From: Advenella mimigardefordensis DPN7
GTDB lineage: Bacteria > Pseudomonadota > Gammaproteobacteria > Burkholderiales > Burkholderiaceae_B
Assembly: GCF_000521505.1 (NCBI RefSeq)
Contig: NZ_CP003915.1
Span: forward strand, 1,674,001-1,738,000
Length of the DNA: 64,000 bases
Reading direction: 5' to 3'
Under the pieces are notes generated by a model. It was not told where the DNA came from and made no database searches. It worked only from the letters and a program-made list of their open reading frames with translations. Below, one piece after another: positions 26,664 through 36,282 of this stretch; within the stretch, counting starts at the first letter, position 1, and each line of letters begins with the position of its first letter. The position numbers were made by a program, and so were the translations under genes.

Positions 26664-27854
26664 ATGAGAAACTTCCCACGTATAGAAAGGCTCCCCCCCT
26701 ATGTATTTAACATTACCGGCGAGCTGAAAATGGCGGCGCGCCGACGTGGCGAAGATATCATCGACATGTCCATGGGTAATCCGGATGGCCCGACACCCAA
26801 GCATATTGTCGACAAAATGGTAGAGGCGACCATTCGCCCCGATACCCACGGTTATTCAGTGTCCAAGGGCATTCCGCGCCTGCGTAAAGCGATCTCCGAC
26901 TGGTATTCCCGTCGTTACAATGTGATTCTGGATCCCGACAAGGAAGCCATTGTCACCATCGGCTCCAAGGAAGGGCTGGCTCATTTGATGCTGGCTACGC
27001 TGGACAAAGGCGACACGGTGCTGGTTCCTAACCCCAGTTACCCTATCCATATCTATGGTGCGGTCATTGCCGGCGCCAATATCCGCTCCATTCCCATGAA
27101 AAAGGGGCTTGATTTCTTTGAGGAAATCGAGCGAGCCGTGCGCGAGTCTATTCCAAAGCCGAAAATGATTATTCTGGGTTTCCCCAGCAATCCCACCGCG
27201 CAGTGTGTCGATCTGCCGTTTTTCGAGCGGGTAGTCAAGCTGGCCAAAGAGCACGATATTCTGGTTGTACATGATCTGGCGTATGCCGATATCACGTTCG
27301 ATGGCTACGAGGCACCTTCCATCATGCAGGTGCCGGGCGCCAAAGAGGTGGCTGTCGAATTCTTTACCATGAGTAAAAGCTACAATATGGCCGGCTGGCG
27401 TGTAGGCTTTATGGTGGGTAACGCTGAACTGGTTAATGCGCTGGCCCGCATGAAAAGCTACCACGATTATGGTACGTTCACGCCTATCCAGGTGGCTTCC
27501 ATCGCCGCTCTGGAAGGTCCGCAGGAGTGTGTGGCCGAAGTGGTCGCGCACTACAAAAATCGCCGTGATGTGCTGGTCAAGGGACTGCATGAAGCTGGCT
27601 GGATGGTAGAAATTCCAAAGGCGGCCATGTATATCTGGGCTGAAATCCCCGAGCCCTACAAAGCAATGGGATCACTGGAGTTTTCCAAGAAGCTGCTGGC
27701 CGATGCCAAACTGGCCGTCTCTCCGGGTATCGGTTTTGGCGACCTGGGCGACGATCACGTGCGTTTCGCCATGATCGAAAACGAACAGCGTACGCGCCAG
27801 GCAATCAGAGGAATTAAAGAAATGTTCAAAAAAGACGGGTTCCTGAAGAAATGA
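26664..27854 (+). CDS. alaC: alanine transaminase AlaC
   Basis: Pyridoxal-phosphate aminotransferase of fold type I, 396 residues, that forms alanine from pyruvate and glutamate. The N-terminus [18 protein letters not shown] is characteristic of AlaC. The cofactor lysine lies in [15 protein letters not shown], with [10 protein letters not shown] and GFPSNPTAQ as substrate and phosphate-binding blocks. It is first in an operon with hom and thrC and overlaps hom by 4 bp (ATGA). A possible attenuator precedes it. Confidence 0.95.
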   Translation: MRNFPRIERLPPYVFNITGELKMAARRRGEDIIDMSMGNPDGPTPKHIVDKMVEATIRPDTHGYSVSKGIPRLRKAISDWYSRRYNVILDPDKEAIVTIGSKEGLAHLMLATLDKGDTVLVPNPSYPIHIYGAVIAGANIRSIPMKKGLDFFEEIERAVRESIPKPKMIILGFPSNPTAQCVDLPFFERVVKLAKEHDILVVHDLAYADITFDGYEAPSIMQVPGAKEVAVEFFTMSKSYNMAGWRVGFMVGNAELVNALARMKSYHDYGTFTPIQVASIAALEGPQECVAEVVAHYKNRRDVLVKGLHEAGWMVEIPKAAMYIWAEIPEPYKAMGSLEFSKKLLADAKLAVSPGIGFGDLGDDHVRFAMIENEQRTRQAIRGIKEMFKKDGFLKK

Positions 27855-29155
27855 ATCCAATGAAGGTAGGTTTATTAGGTTTTGGCGTAGTGGGCAGTGG
27901 CACGTACGCGGTGTTAACGCGCAATGCCGAGGAAATATCACGTCGTGCCGGACGCCAGATCGTGGTGTCCAAAGTGGCGACGCGCACGCCGGCCAAAGCG
28001 GTGGCGGTGTTCGGCGACCGGGTGCCGGTCAGCAATGACTTGGCCGGCCTGGTGGCCGATCCCGAGGTAGATATTGTTGTCGAACTGATCGGTGGCACGA
28101 CCCGCGCCCGGGAACTGGTGCTGGCTGCCATTGAAAACGGCAAGCACGTGGTGACGGCCAATAAGGCATTGCTCGCGCTGCACGGGAATGAAATTTTTGC
28201 CCTGGCCAGCAAAAAAGGCGTCATGGTGGCCTTTGAGGCGGCTGTCGCTGGCGGTATCCCGATTATCAAGGCGATTCGTGAAGGTCTGACAGCCAATCGG
28301 ATTCAGTGGCTGGCCGGCATTATCAATGGCACCACCAATTTCATTTTGTCGCAAATGCGCGAGCACGGTCTGCCCTACGAGACGGTGCTGGCGCAGGCCC
28401 AGCAACTGGGCTACGCCGAGGCGGATCCTGCCGGCGATGTCAAAGGCATTGATGCGGCCCACAAGCTGACCCTCATGGCCTCTCTGGCGTTTGGTATCCC
28501 CATTCAGTTCAGCAAGGCGCATATTGAAGGCATTGCCGACCTGGATCAGCAGGATATTGTTTACGCGGAGCGTCTGGGTTATCGCATCAAGCTGCTGGGC
28601 ATCACGCGCCGCCGTGAACAGGGCATTGAACTGCGCGTGCACCCGGCACTGGTACCGAACAAACGGCTGATCGCCAATGTTGAAGGCGCCATGAACGCCG
28701 TGGTTGTCAACGGTGATGCGGTAGGCGATACGCTGTATTATGGCCCCGGCGCGGGTTCCGAAGCGACGGCCTCGGCTGTGGTGGCCGATCTGGTTGATGT
28801 GACCCGGCTGCATACGTCCGATCCCGGCAATCGTGTGCCGCACCTTGCATTCCAGCCAGGCGCGTTGTCAGACACGCCTATCCTGGATATGGAAGACGTA
28901 CGCACCAGCTACTATCTGCGTCTGTCGGTGGAAGACCGCTCCGGGGTGCTCGCTGACCTGACTCGTATCCTGGCAGATCATCAGATTTCGATCAACTCCA
29001 TGATGCAGGAACAGGACGGGGAAAACCGTGCCATCATTATTTTCCTGACGCACGAGGCCCGGGAAGGTGATGTGAATACGGCGATCAAAACCATTGAAGC
29101 CATGCCTTTTGTGTATTCGTCCATTACGCGTATTCGTCTGGAACATCTGGACTGA
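27851..29155 (+). CDS. hom: homoserine dehydrogenase
   Basis: Reduces aspartate semialdehyde to homoserine, the branch point to threonine and methionine. The 434-residue product has an N-terminal NAD(P)-binding GFGVVGSG, the catalytic region [14 protein letters not shown] and [19 protein letters not shown], and a C-terminal ACT domain from about residue 353 ([21 protein letters not shown]), which normally gives feedback inhibition by threonine. It is translationally coupled to alaC. Confidence 0.97.
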   Translation: MNPMKVGLLGFGVVGSGTYAVLTRNAEEISRRAGRQIVVSKVATRTPAKAVAVFGDRVPVSNDLAGLVADPEVDIVVELIGGTTRARELVLAAIENGKHVVTANKALLALHGNEIFALASKKGVMVAFEAAVAGGIPIIKAIREGLTANRIQWLAGIINGTTNFILSQMREHGLPYETVLAQAQQLGYAEADPAGDVKGIDAAHKLTLMASLAFGIPIQFSKAHIEGIADLDQQDIVYAERLGYRIKLLGITRRREQGIELRVHPALVPNKRLIANVEGAMNAVVVNGDAVGDTLYYGPGAGSEATASAVVADLVDVTRLHTSDPGNRVPHLAFQPGALSDTPILDMEDVRTSYYLRLSVEDRSGVLADLTRILADHQISINSMMQEQDGENRAIIIFLTHEAREGDVNTAIKTIEAMPFVYSSITRIRLEHLD

Positions 29156-29236
29156 CTGATCTGACCGGCACGACCGTCTGCAGCAGGGTCGTGTCTTCTT
29201 GTTTCCGGCAGGTGATGCCGGCATAACGGAGCAATA

Positions 29237-30670
29237 ATGAAATACATTTCAACCCGTGGCGGCATGAGCCCGGTGTCTTTTTCCGAAATTCTGCTTGAAG
29301 GGCTGGCGCGTGATGGTGGCCTTGCGGTACCCGAGAGCGTTCCATCAGTCAGCCCCGCTCAGCTTGAACAATGGCGTTCGCTGTCTTATGCCGAACTGGC
29401 GACGGAAATTCTGAGTCTGTACATTGACGATATTGCGCGCCCTGATCTGGAGCGTATCTGTAAGGCGGCCTATAACGAATCGGTTTTCTCCGGCAGCGAG
29501 ATTGTGCCACTTAAACCGTTGAATCAGTCCATGACGCTGGTGGGCCTGTCCGAAGGACCTACACTGGCTTTCAAAGACCTGGCCATGCAGTTTCTCGGGC
29601 AGGTGTTTGAATTTGTGCTGGCGCGGGAAGGACGCAAGCTGAATATTCTGGGCGCCACCTCGGGCGACACCGGTTCGGCGGCAGAATACGCCATGCGTGG
29701 CAAGCTGGGTGTGTCCGTTTTCATGCTGTCGCCGCAAGGCCGCATGAGTGCTTTCCAGCGTGCCCAGATGTATTCGCTGATGGACGACAATATTCACAAT
29801 ATTTCGGTTAAAGGCGTATTTGATGACTGCCAGGATATCGTTAAGGCACTGGCCGGCGATGTCTCATTCAAAACCAGCTACCATCTGGGTGCAGTCAACT
29901 CCATCAACTGGGCCCGTATTTGCGCGCAGATTGTGTACTACTTCTGGGCCTGGCTGCGTAGCACCGATGCTGCGGCCAGTGCCGGCACCGACGTGTCCGG
30001 ATTTAAGGTATCGTTCACGGTGCCTTCAGGCAATTTTGGCAATATCTTATCCGGCCACTTCGCCCGCCGCATGGGCTTGCCGATTCATCGTCTGGTATTG
30101 GCAACCAATGAGAACAATGTTCTGGAAGAGTTTTTCCGCACGGGTGTGTATCGCCCCCGTGCCAGTGCCGAAACGCTGGCGACATCCAGCCCGTCCATGG
30201 ATATTTCCAAGGCGTCCAACTTCGAGCGTTTTGTTTTCGACTTGCTGGGTCGGGATGCGAAACGTCTGGCGCAAATCTGGAAAACACTGGGGCAGAACGG
30301 GGCCTTTGATCTGTCTGCCGAAAAAGCACGCTTTACAGAAGAGTTTGGTTTCGTTGGCGGTTGCAGCACACATGCGGATCGCCTGAATACGATCCGTCAG
30401 GTGCAGGAGCAGTCAGGCGTGCTGATTGATCCGCATACGGCCGATGGGGTAAAGGTCGCACAGGCATTCGTCGAAGAGGGCATCCCGATGCTGGTTCTGG
30501 AAACCGCATTGCCCGCCAAGTTTGGCGAAACCATCCAGGAGGCAACAGGCAAGGAACCGCCGGTGCCCGAGCATTTGAAGTCGCTGGCTGATCTGCCCCA
30601 GAAAGTGGTCATCATGGATAATGATGTTGAAGCCATACGCGATTATATTAAAGGGCGGGCGCTACGCTGA
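29237..30670 (+). CDS. thrC: threonine synthase
   Basis: Pyridoxal-phosphate enzyme converting O-phosphohomoserine to threonine. The 477-residue product is of the longer bacterial type: KYISTRGGMSPVSFSEILLEG at the start, the cofactor-lysine region GPTLAFKDLAMQF, and GATSGDTGSAA. It lies 81 bp after hom. The kinase ThrB is not adjacent and must be elsewhere. A degenerate repeat array and then a terminator follow. Confidence 0.97.
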   Translation: MKYISTRGGMSPVSFSEILLEGLARDGGLAVPESVPSVSPAQLEQWRSLSYAELATEILSLYIDDIARPDLERICKAAYNESVFSGSEIVPLKPLNQSMTLVGLSEGPTLAFKDLAMQFLGQVFEFVLAREGRKLNILGATSGDTGSAAEYAMRGKLGVSVFMLSPQGRMSAFQRAQMYSLMDDNIHNISVKGVFDDCQDIVKALAGDVSFKTSYHLGAVNSINWARICAQIVYYFWAWLRSTDAAASAGTDVSGFKVSFTVPSGNFGNILSGHFARRMGLPIHRLVLATNENNVLEEFFRTGVYRPRASAETLATSSPSMDISKASNFERFVFDLLGRDAKRLAQIWKTLGQNGAFDLSAEKARFTEEFGFVGGCSTHADRLNTIRQVQEQSGVLIDPHTADGVKVAQAFVEEGIPMLVLETALPAKFGETIQEATGKEPPVPEHLKSLADLPQKVVIMDNDVEAIRDYIKGRALR

Positions 30671-30714
30671 TCTGAGATGGGCAAAGCTGCAGGTTTAGCC
30701 TGGTACAGGCCTTT

Positions 30715-30791
30715 ATCGTACTTGCAATTATCGCACTTGAAATATAGCCCCTTAGATTCATAGCACGTGAAATACATAGCACTTGAAATAC
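30715..30791. repeat. degenerate 14-16-bp tandem repeat after thrC
   Basis: Five units of the type ATAGCACTTGAAATAC start at about 30715, 30730, 30744, 30760 and 30776; the last two differ by one base, the third is the most divergent. The array begins 45 bp after the thrC stop and ends 26 bp before the terminator hairpin. Confidence 0.8.
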
Positions 30792-30817
30792 ACCCTCCTT
30801 AGTTTAAAAAGTAAGTT

Positions 30818-30850
30818 AAAAAGGTCGATCCGGTGGATCGGCCTTTTTTT
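30818..30850 (+). terminator. intrinsic terminator after thrC
   Basis: A 14-bp stem (30818-30831 with 30835-30848, one G-T pair) with a 3-nt loop ends in seven T. Confidence 0.9.
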
Positions 30851-30876
30851 ATAACGCGCACTTTTATGACATGCAC

Positions 30877-30890
30877 TTGATTCAGAACAA
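30877..30890 (+). promoter_or_regulatory. FNR/Dnr-like box upstream of nnrS
   Basis: TTGATTCAGAACAA differs in one position from the FNR/Dnr/NnrR consensus TTGAT-N4-ATCAA. Its centre is about 60 bp before the start predicted from the TATAAT at 30932-30937, a standard class I activator position. Confidence 0.6.
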
Positions 30891-30931
30891 GCCTGGACTG
30901 TCTCTTCTATAGGCTTTTTATAAAATATGTA

Positions 30932-30937
30932 TATAAT
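30932..30937 (+). promoter_or_regulatory. -10 box of nnrS
   Basis: Perfect TATAAT 35 bp before the nnrS start with no good -35 box, as expected for an activator-dependent promoter. Confidence 0.55.
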
Positions 30938-30972
30938 ATGCATGTTATGTGTTCTGAACGGAACCGCTTACC

Positions 30973-32202
30973 ATGCATGCCACCACACCTGCGCAACCCC
31001 GTTTTTCTCTCCAGGCATTCCTGTCTCTGGGGTTTCGTCCCTTGTATATGAGCGGCGCGGTCTGGGCGCTTATTTCGATTGTCATTTGGATTTTTGCGCC
31101 GCAATGGTTGACCGGACAGATGGGTGGTGTCTGGTGGCACGCGCATGAGATGCTGTGGGGCTTTGTGGCCACCATCGCCGTCGGCTTTCTCACAACGGCC
31201 AGTGCGACCTGGACGGGACACAATCCGATCAAAGGAGGGGCGCTGGGTGCGCTGGCGCTGTGCTGGCTGGTGGCTCGTCTGGCCTATCTGATGCCAGGCC
31301 GGATTGCATTTGGGGTGGGCGCGGTTGCCGATGCCGCGTTTTATCTGGCTGCTGCACTGGCACTTGGGCGAGTCATCTTCAAAGCACGCAGCAAACGCAA
31401 CTATGTTCTGCCATTGATGATTTTGCTCCTGGGCGCCAGTCACATCCTGTTTGTGCTCGCCATTGCGCAAGGCAATACCTTGCTGTTGACCGGTTTTATG
31501 CGTACCGGCATTCTGTGTATGGTCTTTATCGCTTTGTTAATTGCCCGCAGGGTCATCCCTTTCTTTGCAAGCCGGGCGATTGCCGGATTAACGATCCCCA
31601 TGCATCAGCGCTCGGGCATGGTGCAGCTTGTTGCCTGTGCGCTTGCCTTATTGGGCGTGTTCGCGGGATTCGATGATCTGGTGGCGCTGGGCGCTGCGGT
31701 GGCCGGCGCGATTGCCCTGTATCAACTGGTGCAATGGAAGCCGGGCCGGGTGGTAGGTGTGCCGTTATTGTGGGTGCTGTATCTTTCCTGGTTTTTCCTG
31801 GGCGCAGGCCTGTTGCTGGCAACCTGCTTTTTTATGGGCTGGCATCCAGGATGGCTGGCGCGCCAGGCGCTCTATGTGCATGTGATTGCCATGGGCGGCT
31901 TGTCTTTAATGATCATGGGCATGATCACGCGCACGGCACTAGGTCATACCGGCAGGCCTTTGCAGGCGGATCGCATTATGGTGTTCAGTTATGTGCTGGT
32001 CGTGGTGGCGGTTCTGGCACGCCTGATGGCGCTGATCATGCCGTCGCTCACCATGCCCATGTTGCATCTTGCTGCGACCGCGTGGGTCGCTGCATTCGGC
32101 CTGTATCTCTACCGTTTCGTGCCGCTGCTTGTTAGTCCCCGGCCTGCGGCAAGCCCGGCAGCACCGGGAGTGATTATTCGCCCCTCCGAAAGACAATCAT
32201 GA
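30973..32202 (+). CDS. nnrS: NnrS-family membrane protein
   Basis: Polytopic membrane protein (about twelve segments, 409 residues) of the NnrS family, a haem- and copper-containing protein linked to nitric-oxide or nitrosative stress resistance in denitrifiers. Landmarks are LGFRPLYMSGAVWA near residue 18, WWHAHEMLWGFV near residue 56 (His residues as likely metal ligands), RTGILCMVFIALLIARRVIPFF, and GHTGRPL. No other nitrogen-oxide genes are adjacent. Its last six bases overlap the end of the converging marR-type gene. An FNR/Dnr-like box lies upstream. Confidence 0.92.
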   Translation: MHATTPAQPRFSLQAFLSLGFRPLYMSGAVWALISIVIWIFAPQWLTGQMGGVWWHAHEMLWGFVATIAVGFLTTASATWTGHNPIKGGALGALALCWLVARLAYLMPGRIAFGVGAVADAAFYLAAALALGRVIFKARSKRNYVLPLMILLLGASHILFVLAIAQGNTLLLTGFMRTGILCMVFIALLIARRVIPFFASRAIAGLTIPMHQRSGMVQLVACALALLGVFAGFDDLVALGAAVAGAIALYQLVQWKPGRVVGVPLLWVLYLSWFFLGAGLLLATCFFMGWHPGWLARQALYVHVIAMGGLSLMIMGMITRTALGHTGRPLQADRIMVFSYVLVVVAVLARLMALIMPSLTMPMLHLAATAWVAAFGLYLYRFVPLLVSPRPAASPAAPGVIIRPSERQS

Positions 32203-32619
32203 GCGCGGCTGCTTGTCGCGCGCCAGCACACGGCGCAGCATAGGCTCGATACGCGAGAGCTCGTCCTGGTGCGCTGCCGACAGAGACGCCAGTTGTTCCT
32301 GCGCCTGCCCGGTCAATTGCAGCAGTACTTTGCGTTGATCCTCCGGGTCGGCGCTGCGTTCGACCAGACCACTATCGGCCAGTCGGTTAGCCAGCTCCAC
32401 TGCACTATGATGCTTGATTCTCAGCCGTTCAGCCAGGGTGCCGATGGTGATCGGTTCACCCTTGCCATAGCCTTTGATGACCAGCAAAGCCTGATGCTGG
32501 CGCGGTGTCATGCCAACGGATTTGGCTCGTTCCTCACTGAATTCAAGAAAACACCGTATCAGATAGCGAAACTCAGCCAGGGCAGTGTAGTCGGATTGGT
32601 CAAGTGTGTCGTATGGCAT
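32197..32619 (-). CDS. MarR-family transcriptional regulator
   Basis: Winged-helix regulator of 140 residues, normally a dimer that represses neighbouring genes until a small ligand binds. The MarR core is clear: GMTPRQHQALLVI, ITIGTLAERLRIKHHSAVELANRL (recognition helix), and the wing SADPEDQRKVLLQLT. It is divergent from the ClC channel gene, and a near-perfect palindrome lies over a promoter between them, so it probably represses that gene and itself. It converges on nnrS with a 6-bp overlap. Confidence 0.92.
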   Translation of the reverse strand: MPYDTLDQSDYTALAEFRYLIRCFLEFSEERAKSVGMTPRQHQALLVIKGYGKGEPITIGTLAERLRIKHHSAVELANRLADSGLVERSADPEDQRKVLLQLTGQAQEQLASLSAAHQDELSRIEPMLRRVLARDKQPRS

Positions 32620-32677
32620 GGCGATGAGGCAATAGCAGGGGAAGAGAAGCGCACATGTCAGTGTAGCAGATCATGAT

Positions 32678-32707
32678 TTGGAAATTTATATCGTAATACG
32701 ATATAAT
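32678..32707 (+). promoter_or_regulatory. promoter and palindromic operator of the ClC gene
   Basis: TTGGAA (32678-32683), an 18-bp spacer and TATAAT (32702-32707) form a promoter toward the ClC gene. A 19-bp palindrome TATATCGTAATACGATATA (32687-32705), perfect except for its centre, covers the spacer and -10 box. Its size and place between divergent genes suit a MarR-type dimer. Confidence 0.75.
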
Positions 32708-32797
32708 TGCCCGTTTCCTTTTATTTTCATCTTCTCTTATATAAATCCGGTTGCGCTGGCGCTCATCCCTGGCGCTTATGCTTCCTGTTCTTTTCTC

Positions 32798-34576
32798 ATG
32801 ACTATTAAACACAGCCGTAATCGCCAGCTCAGCGATTTTTCAACGGATAAGCGAGTGCTTTTTGTGATGGCGATTGCCGTTCCGGTGGCCATTGTGGCCA
32901 TGTTCGCCGGGATGCTGCTGTTGCAGTTGATCCGCTTATGTACCAATCTGGCGTATTTCGGCCGGTTTTCCTTCGAGGAGGCCCAGCTTGGCGATGTCTC
33001 TCTCGGTTTATGGTCTGTTGGTATTCCGGTGGTGGGCTCATTGTTGATCGGATTGATCGCACGTTACGGCAGTGAAAAAATTCGTGGCCACGGCATTCCG
33101 GAAGCGATCGAAGCGATTTTGCTGGGTCGTTCGCGCCTGGATGCGAAAGTGGCGGTGCTCAAACCCCTATCCTCAGCGATTGCGATCGGCACCGGCGGAC
33201 CCTTCGGGGCGGAGGGGCCGATCATCATGACGGGCGGCGCGATTGGTTCGCTGATTGCCCAGGCGCTGCCTGTGTCCGATAGCGAGCGTAAGACGCTGCT
33301 GGTAGCGGGCGCCGCGGCCGGTATGACAACCGTATTTGGCACGCCCATTGCCGCCATCATGCTGGCGGTTGAACTGCTCTTGTTTGAGTGGAGCCCGCGC
33401 AGTTTTATACCCGTGGCCGTGGCCGCCACGGTGGCGGAACTTGGCCGTAGTCTGATGGGCATGGCCGGCCCGCTGTTTCCCTTTGATGGCGTGATGCTTA
33501 CCAGTCTGCCCGGTTTTGCCGGGTGGATTGCTATCGGTATAGCGGCTGGCCTGCTGTCTGGCGTTTTGACGCAATTGGTTTATGCCTGTGAAGACGGTTT
33601 TCAGCGGCTGCCAATTCACTGGATGTGGTGGCCCATGATAGGCGGCCTGGTCGTGGGTATTGGTGGCCTGATAGATTCGCGTGCACTGGGTGTGGGTTAT
33701 GAGAATATCTCGGCCATGCTTGGCGGTCAGATGCTGGGGGTGGCGGCGATCGTGCTATTGCTGGTCAAGGCCATCATCTGGGCGGTGGCGCTGGGTTCCG
33801 GTACATCGGGCGGGGTGCTGGCACCGCTTTTGATCATGGGAGGGGCAATGGGAGCGGCGCTGGGAGGCTGGCTGCCGGACGCTAGCCCGGGTTTCTGGGC
33901 CTTGCTGGCCATGGCGGCCATGATGGGCGGTACCATGCGTGCGCCGCTGACCGCCACTTTTTTTGCTGTCGAACTGACGGGCAATATCCATGCGCTATTG
34001 CCGCTGATAGTAGCCTGTGTCACCGCGCATGCGGTGACCGTGTTGCTGATGAAACGCTCGATCCTGACGGAAAAAATTGCCCGACGTGGACATCACATCG
34101 TGCGTGAGTATCGGGTAGATCCGTTTGAGCTGACGCATGTGAAGGACGTGATGACCGGGCAGGTGATCAGTGTGCCTGCCAGCATGACGCTGCGCGCGGC
34201 GGTTCGTTTCCTGACCGCGCCGGATACCCGCCACCCCAGCTTTCCCGTCGTAGATGAGCAAGGTCAGGTGCTGGGCATTATTGATCCGCCATCGGTGCTG
34301 GCCTGGCGGCGTGCCGGCAAGCACCGTGAGCAGACGCTGGATCAATTACTCAGCGGGAAAAAAATGACGTTGGCCTATCCCGATGAGTATCTGGCTGGGC
34401 TGGTCGACAAACTGGTTCATGCCAATGTGGCCCATCTGCCGGTCGTTTCACGCGCCGACGGTACGCTGGTAGGATATATCGGCTGGAAAGATCTGATGCG
34501 CGTGCGCCAGCGCTTAAATAGTGAAACGCATGATCGTACTGCGCTGATGGGACGCAAGCGTCAGTCGGGCGGATAA
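32798..34576 (+). CDS. ClC-family chloride channel with CBS domains
   Basis: Membrane chloride channel or chloride/proton antiporter of 592 residues. The selectivity-filter motifs appear in altered form as GHGIPEAI, GAEGPIIMTGGAIGS and SGTSGGVLAPLLIMGGAMGA. A pair of CBS domains follows from about residue 440 (VKDVMTGQVISVPASMTLRAAV), probably sensing adenosine nucleotides. The start at ATG 32798 is chosen because the 40 upstream codons overlap the promoter. Divergent from the MarR-type regulator and probably controlled by it; converges on hpnE with 11 bp between stops. Confidence 0.9.
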   Translation: MTIKHSRNRQLSDFSTDKRVLFVMAIAVPVAIVAMFAGMLLLQLIRLCTNLAYFGRFSFEEAQLGDVSLGLWSVGIPVVGSLLIGLIARYGSEKIRGHGIPEAIEAILLGRSRLDAKVAVLKPLSSAIAIGTGGPFGAEGPIIMTGGAIGSLIAQALPVSDSERKTLLVAGAAAGMTTVFGTPIAAIMLAVELLLFEWSPRSFIPVAVAATVAELGRSLMGMAGPLFPFDGVMLTSLPGFAGWIAIGIAAGLLSGVLTQLVYACEDGFQRLPIHWMWWPMIGGLVVGIGGLIDSRALGVGYENISAMLGGQMLGVAAIVLLLVKAIIWAVALGSGTSGGVLAPLLIMGGAMGAALGGWLPDASPGFWALLAMAAMMGGTMRAPLTATFFAVELTGNIHALLPLIVACVTAHAVTVLLMKRSILTEKIARRGHHIVREYRVDPFELTHVKDVMTGQVISVPASMTLRAAVRFLTAPDTRHPSFPVVDEQGQVLGIIDPPSVLAWRRAGKHREQTLDQLLSGKKMTLAYPDEYLAGLVDKLVHANVAHLPVVSRADGTLVGYIGWKDLMRVRQRLNSETHDRTALMGRKRQSGG

Positions 34577-34587
34577 GAATGCGGTGG

Positions 34588-36282
34588 TCAGGATCGGGCG
34601 GTCGCGTTGGCAGCAGCTTTGTTGTCAAACGACGTGCGGACCGCCTGCGCAGCGCCGATGCCGCTGATGACGGCGCCTTCCAGCACTGCCGGATAGCCGG
34701 TATCGGTCCAGTCTCCCGCCAGAAATAGTCCCGGCCACGGCGTCGTGTTCTTTGGCCGCGCCAGAAGAGGTGTTGCGGCGAAGGTAGCGCGTTTTTCGAT
34801 GATCAGTTCATGGCCCAGTACGGCGGGTAGCAGAACCCCCTTGGGTAACTGGCTGCGTACCTGGGCCAGCACGGCATCGGCGATCCGGTTTTTGTCTGTT
34901 CCGACCAGGTGATCGGCATGACTGATTACAATTGAAATTGCGTGGCGATGCTCATCATCCCTGGCCGATGTCGGTTCATCGGAGGCGCTGGCGTTGGCTG
35001 CATCTGCAGGTGCAACGCATGCGCCCCGGCTGGCTGAGGGCTGCATAAAGCGGCTGCGATTGAAGAGCCATTGCCCGTCATGGTCAAGGTCGCGATTTTC
35101 GATAAGCATATACATGCAGTCCGGCAGCGGAAAGGGTGCCGCAAGAAACACAGTCAGCGTGGCGATGGCGTGGTATTGAAAGGACTGCAACTGCTGCAGC
35201 AACGGCGCAGTGCGTTGCTGGTTCAGGTTCAGGTTCAGGTTCAGGTTCAGGTTCAGGTTCTGGTTCTGGTTCTGGTTCTGGTTCGAGTTCGAGTTCGACT
35301 CCGGGACTGGGACTGGGACTGGACTTTCGGTAGCCGGCTTCGCAGCGTCGTGAATCGCCGCGCGTGTGCCAATGGCGTCGGCAGAGTGATGTACGTTATC
35401 CTGCGCCAAACGCGCCAGCAGGCGATGGCAAATCAAAGGCGGCGCAGCAAGGATAACGGCATCGAAGGGCGCCGTACGTCCACCATTTGCGTGTTGCATC
35501 TGGTTGTCGTTGTTGTCCCGCAGACCGATCTGCAGCGTGTATCCGTCTGGCGTTCGCGTGATGCTGCGTACGGGTGAGTTGGTGTGAACGGTCAGTTGAC
35601 GCGCCAGCGCCTCTGGCCACAGGGCGCTCAGATCAACGCGCGGCAGAATCAGATCGCAGGCGTCGGCGCCCGCACCCAGACTGTCTTTCAGGACGCCGGC
35701 AAACAGTGCCATCGACGCCTCTGCCACAGGTGTGTTGAGTGTGGCAATGCACAAGGGGGCCCAGAATAGCTGTATCAATGCCGGGGCCTGACGTTGTGTG
35801 TCCAGCCAGGTCTGTACGGTTAGTTCTGGCTTGACCTGCCAGGCTGCTAATTGCAGTTGAAATAATGCCCTGGCCAGAGAAAATTTGTCGCGAACCGTTA
35901 ACCCTGTCAGACGCAACAGGGCCAGTGGCAGGCGCAGGGGACCGGGGTATGCGCGATTGACGCGCAAGCCAAACCGCCTGTCCGGAGTCGTCAGCTGTAG
36001 CGGTAGTCGCAGCAATGCCTCATCCAGATCAATTCCGATATCCTGCATGAGAGCAAGTATTTGCCGGTAGGCGCCCAGCATCAGGTGCTGGCCGTTGTCC
36101 AGGATCAGATTGCGGCGCGGGATGAGCGCCTTGCGGGCGCGGCCGCCGAGGACGGGGGCCTGTTCAAAGACTTCGGTATGCCAGCCGGCCTGCTTCAGTT
36201 TCCACGCGGCTGCCAGGCCTGCCCATCCTGCACCGACGACTGCAATGCGCGGGGACGAGGTGTGGTCAGCTTGCGGGGACAT
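34588..36282 (-). CDS. hpnE: hydroxysqualene dehydroxylase HpnE, with low-complexity insert
   Basis: FAD-dependent enzyme reducing hydroxysqualene to squalene, last step of the HpnCDE route. The N-terminus has the dinucleotide-binding fold [16 protein letters not shown], then GGRAR and [12 protein letters not shown]; the C-terminus has [22 protein letters not shown]. At 564 residues it is more than 100 longer than usual. The excess includes a Pro-Val run and an Asn-rich stretch at about residues 329-354 encoded by 13 hexanucleotide units, and an Ala/Ser-rich loop further on. It overlaps hpnD by 17 bp. Confidence 0.9.
   Translation of the reverse strand: MSPQADHTSSPRIAVVGAGWAGLAAAWKLKQAGWHTEVFEQAPVLGGRARKALIPRRNLILDNGQHLMLGAYRQILALMQDIGIDLDEALLRLPLQLTTPDRRFGLRVNRAYPGPLRLPLALLRLTGLTVRDKFSLARALFQLQLAAWQVKPELTVQTWLDTQRQAPALIQLFWAPLCIATLNTPVAEASMALFAGVLKDSLGAGADACDLILPRVDLSALWPEALARQLTVHTNSPVRSITRTPDGYTLQIGLRDNNDNQMQHANGGRTAPFDAVILAAPPLICHRLLARLAQDNVHHSADAIGTRAAIHDAAKPATESPVPVPVPESNSNSNQNQNQNQNLNLNLNLNLNLNQQRTAPLLQQLQSFQYHAIATLTVFLAAPFPLPDCMYMLIENRDLDHDGQWLFNRSRFMQPSASRGACVAPADAANASASDEPTSARDDEHRHAISIVISHADHLVGTDKNRIADAVLAQVRSQLPKGVLLPAVLGHELIIEKRATFAATPLLARPKNTTPWPGLFLAGDWTDTGYPAVLEGAVISGIGAAQAVRTSFDNKAAANATARS
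35221..35298. repeat. in-frame hexanucleotide array inside hpnE
   Basis: Thirteen hexamers in a row: six GTTCAG, four GTTCTG and three GTTCGA. On the coding strand they read Asn alternating with Ser, then Gln, then Leu. A second short array, three GGGACT units (about 35304-35321), encodes Pro-Val pairs. Length changes would stay in frame. Confidence 0.95.
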
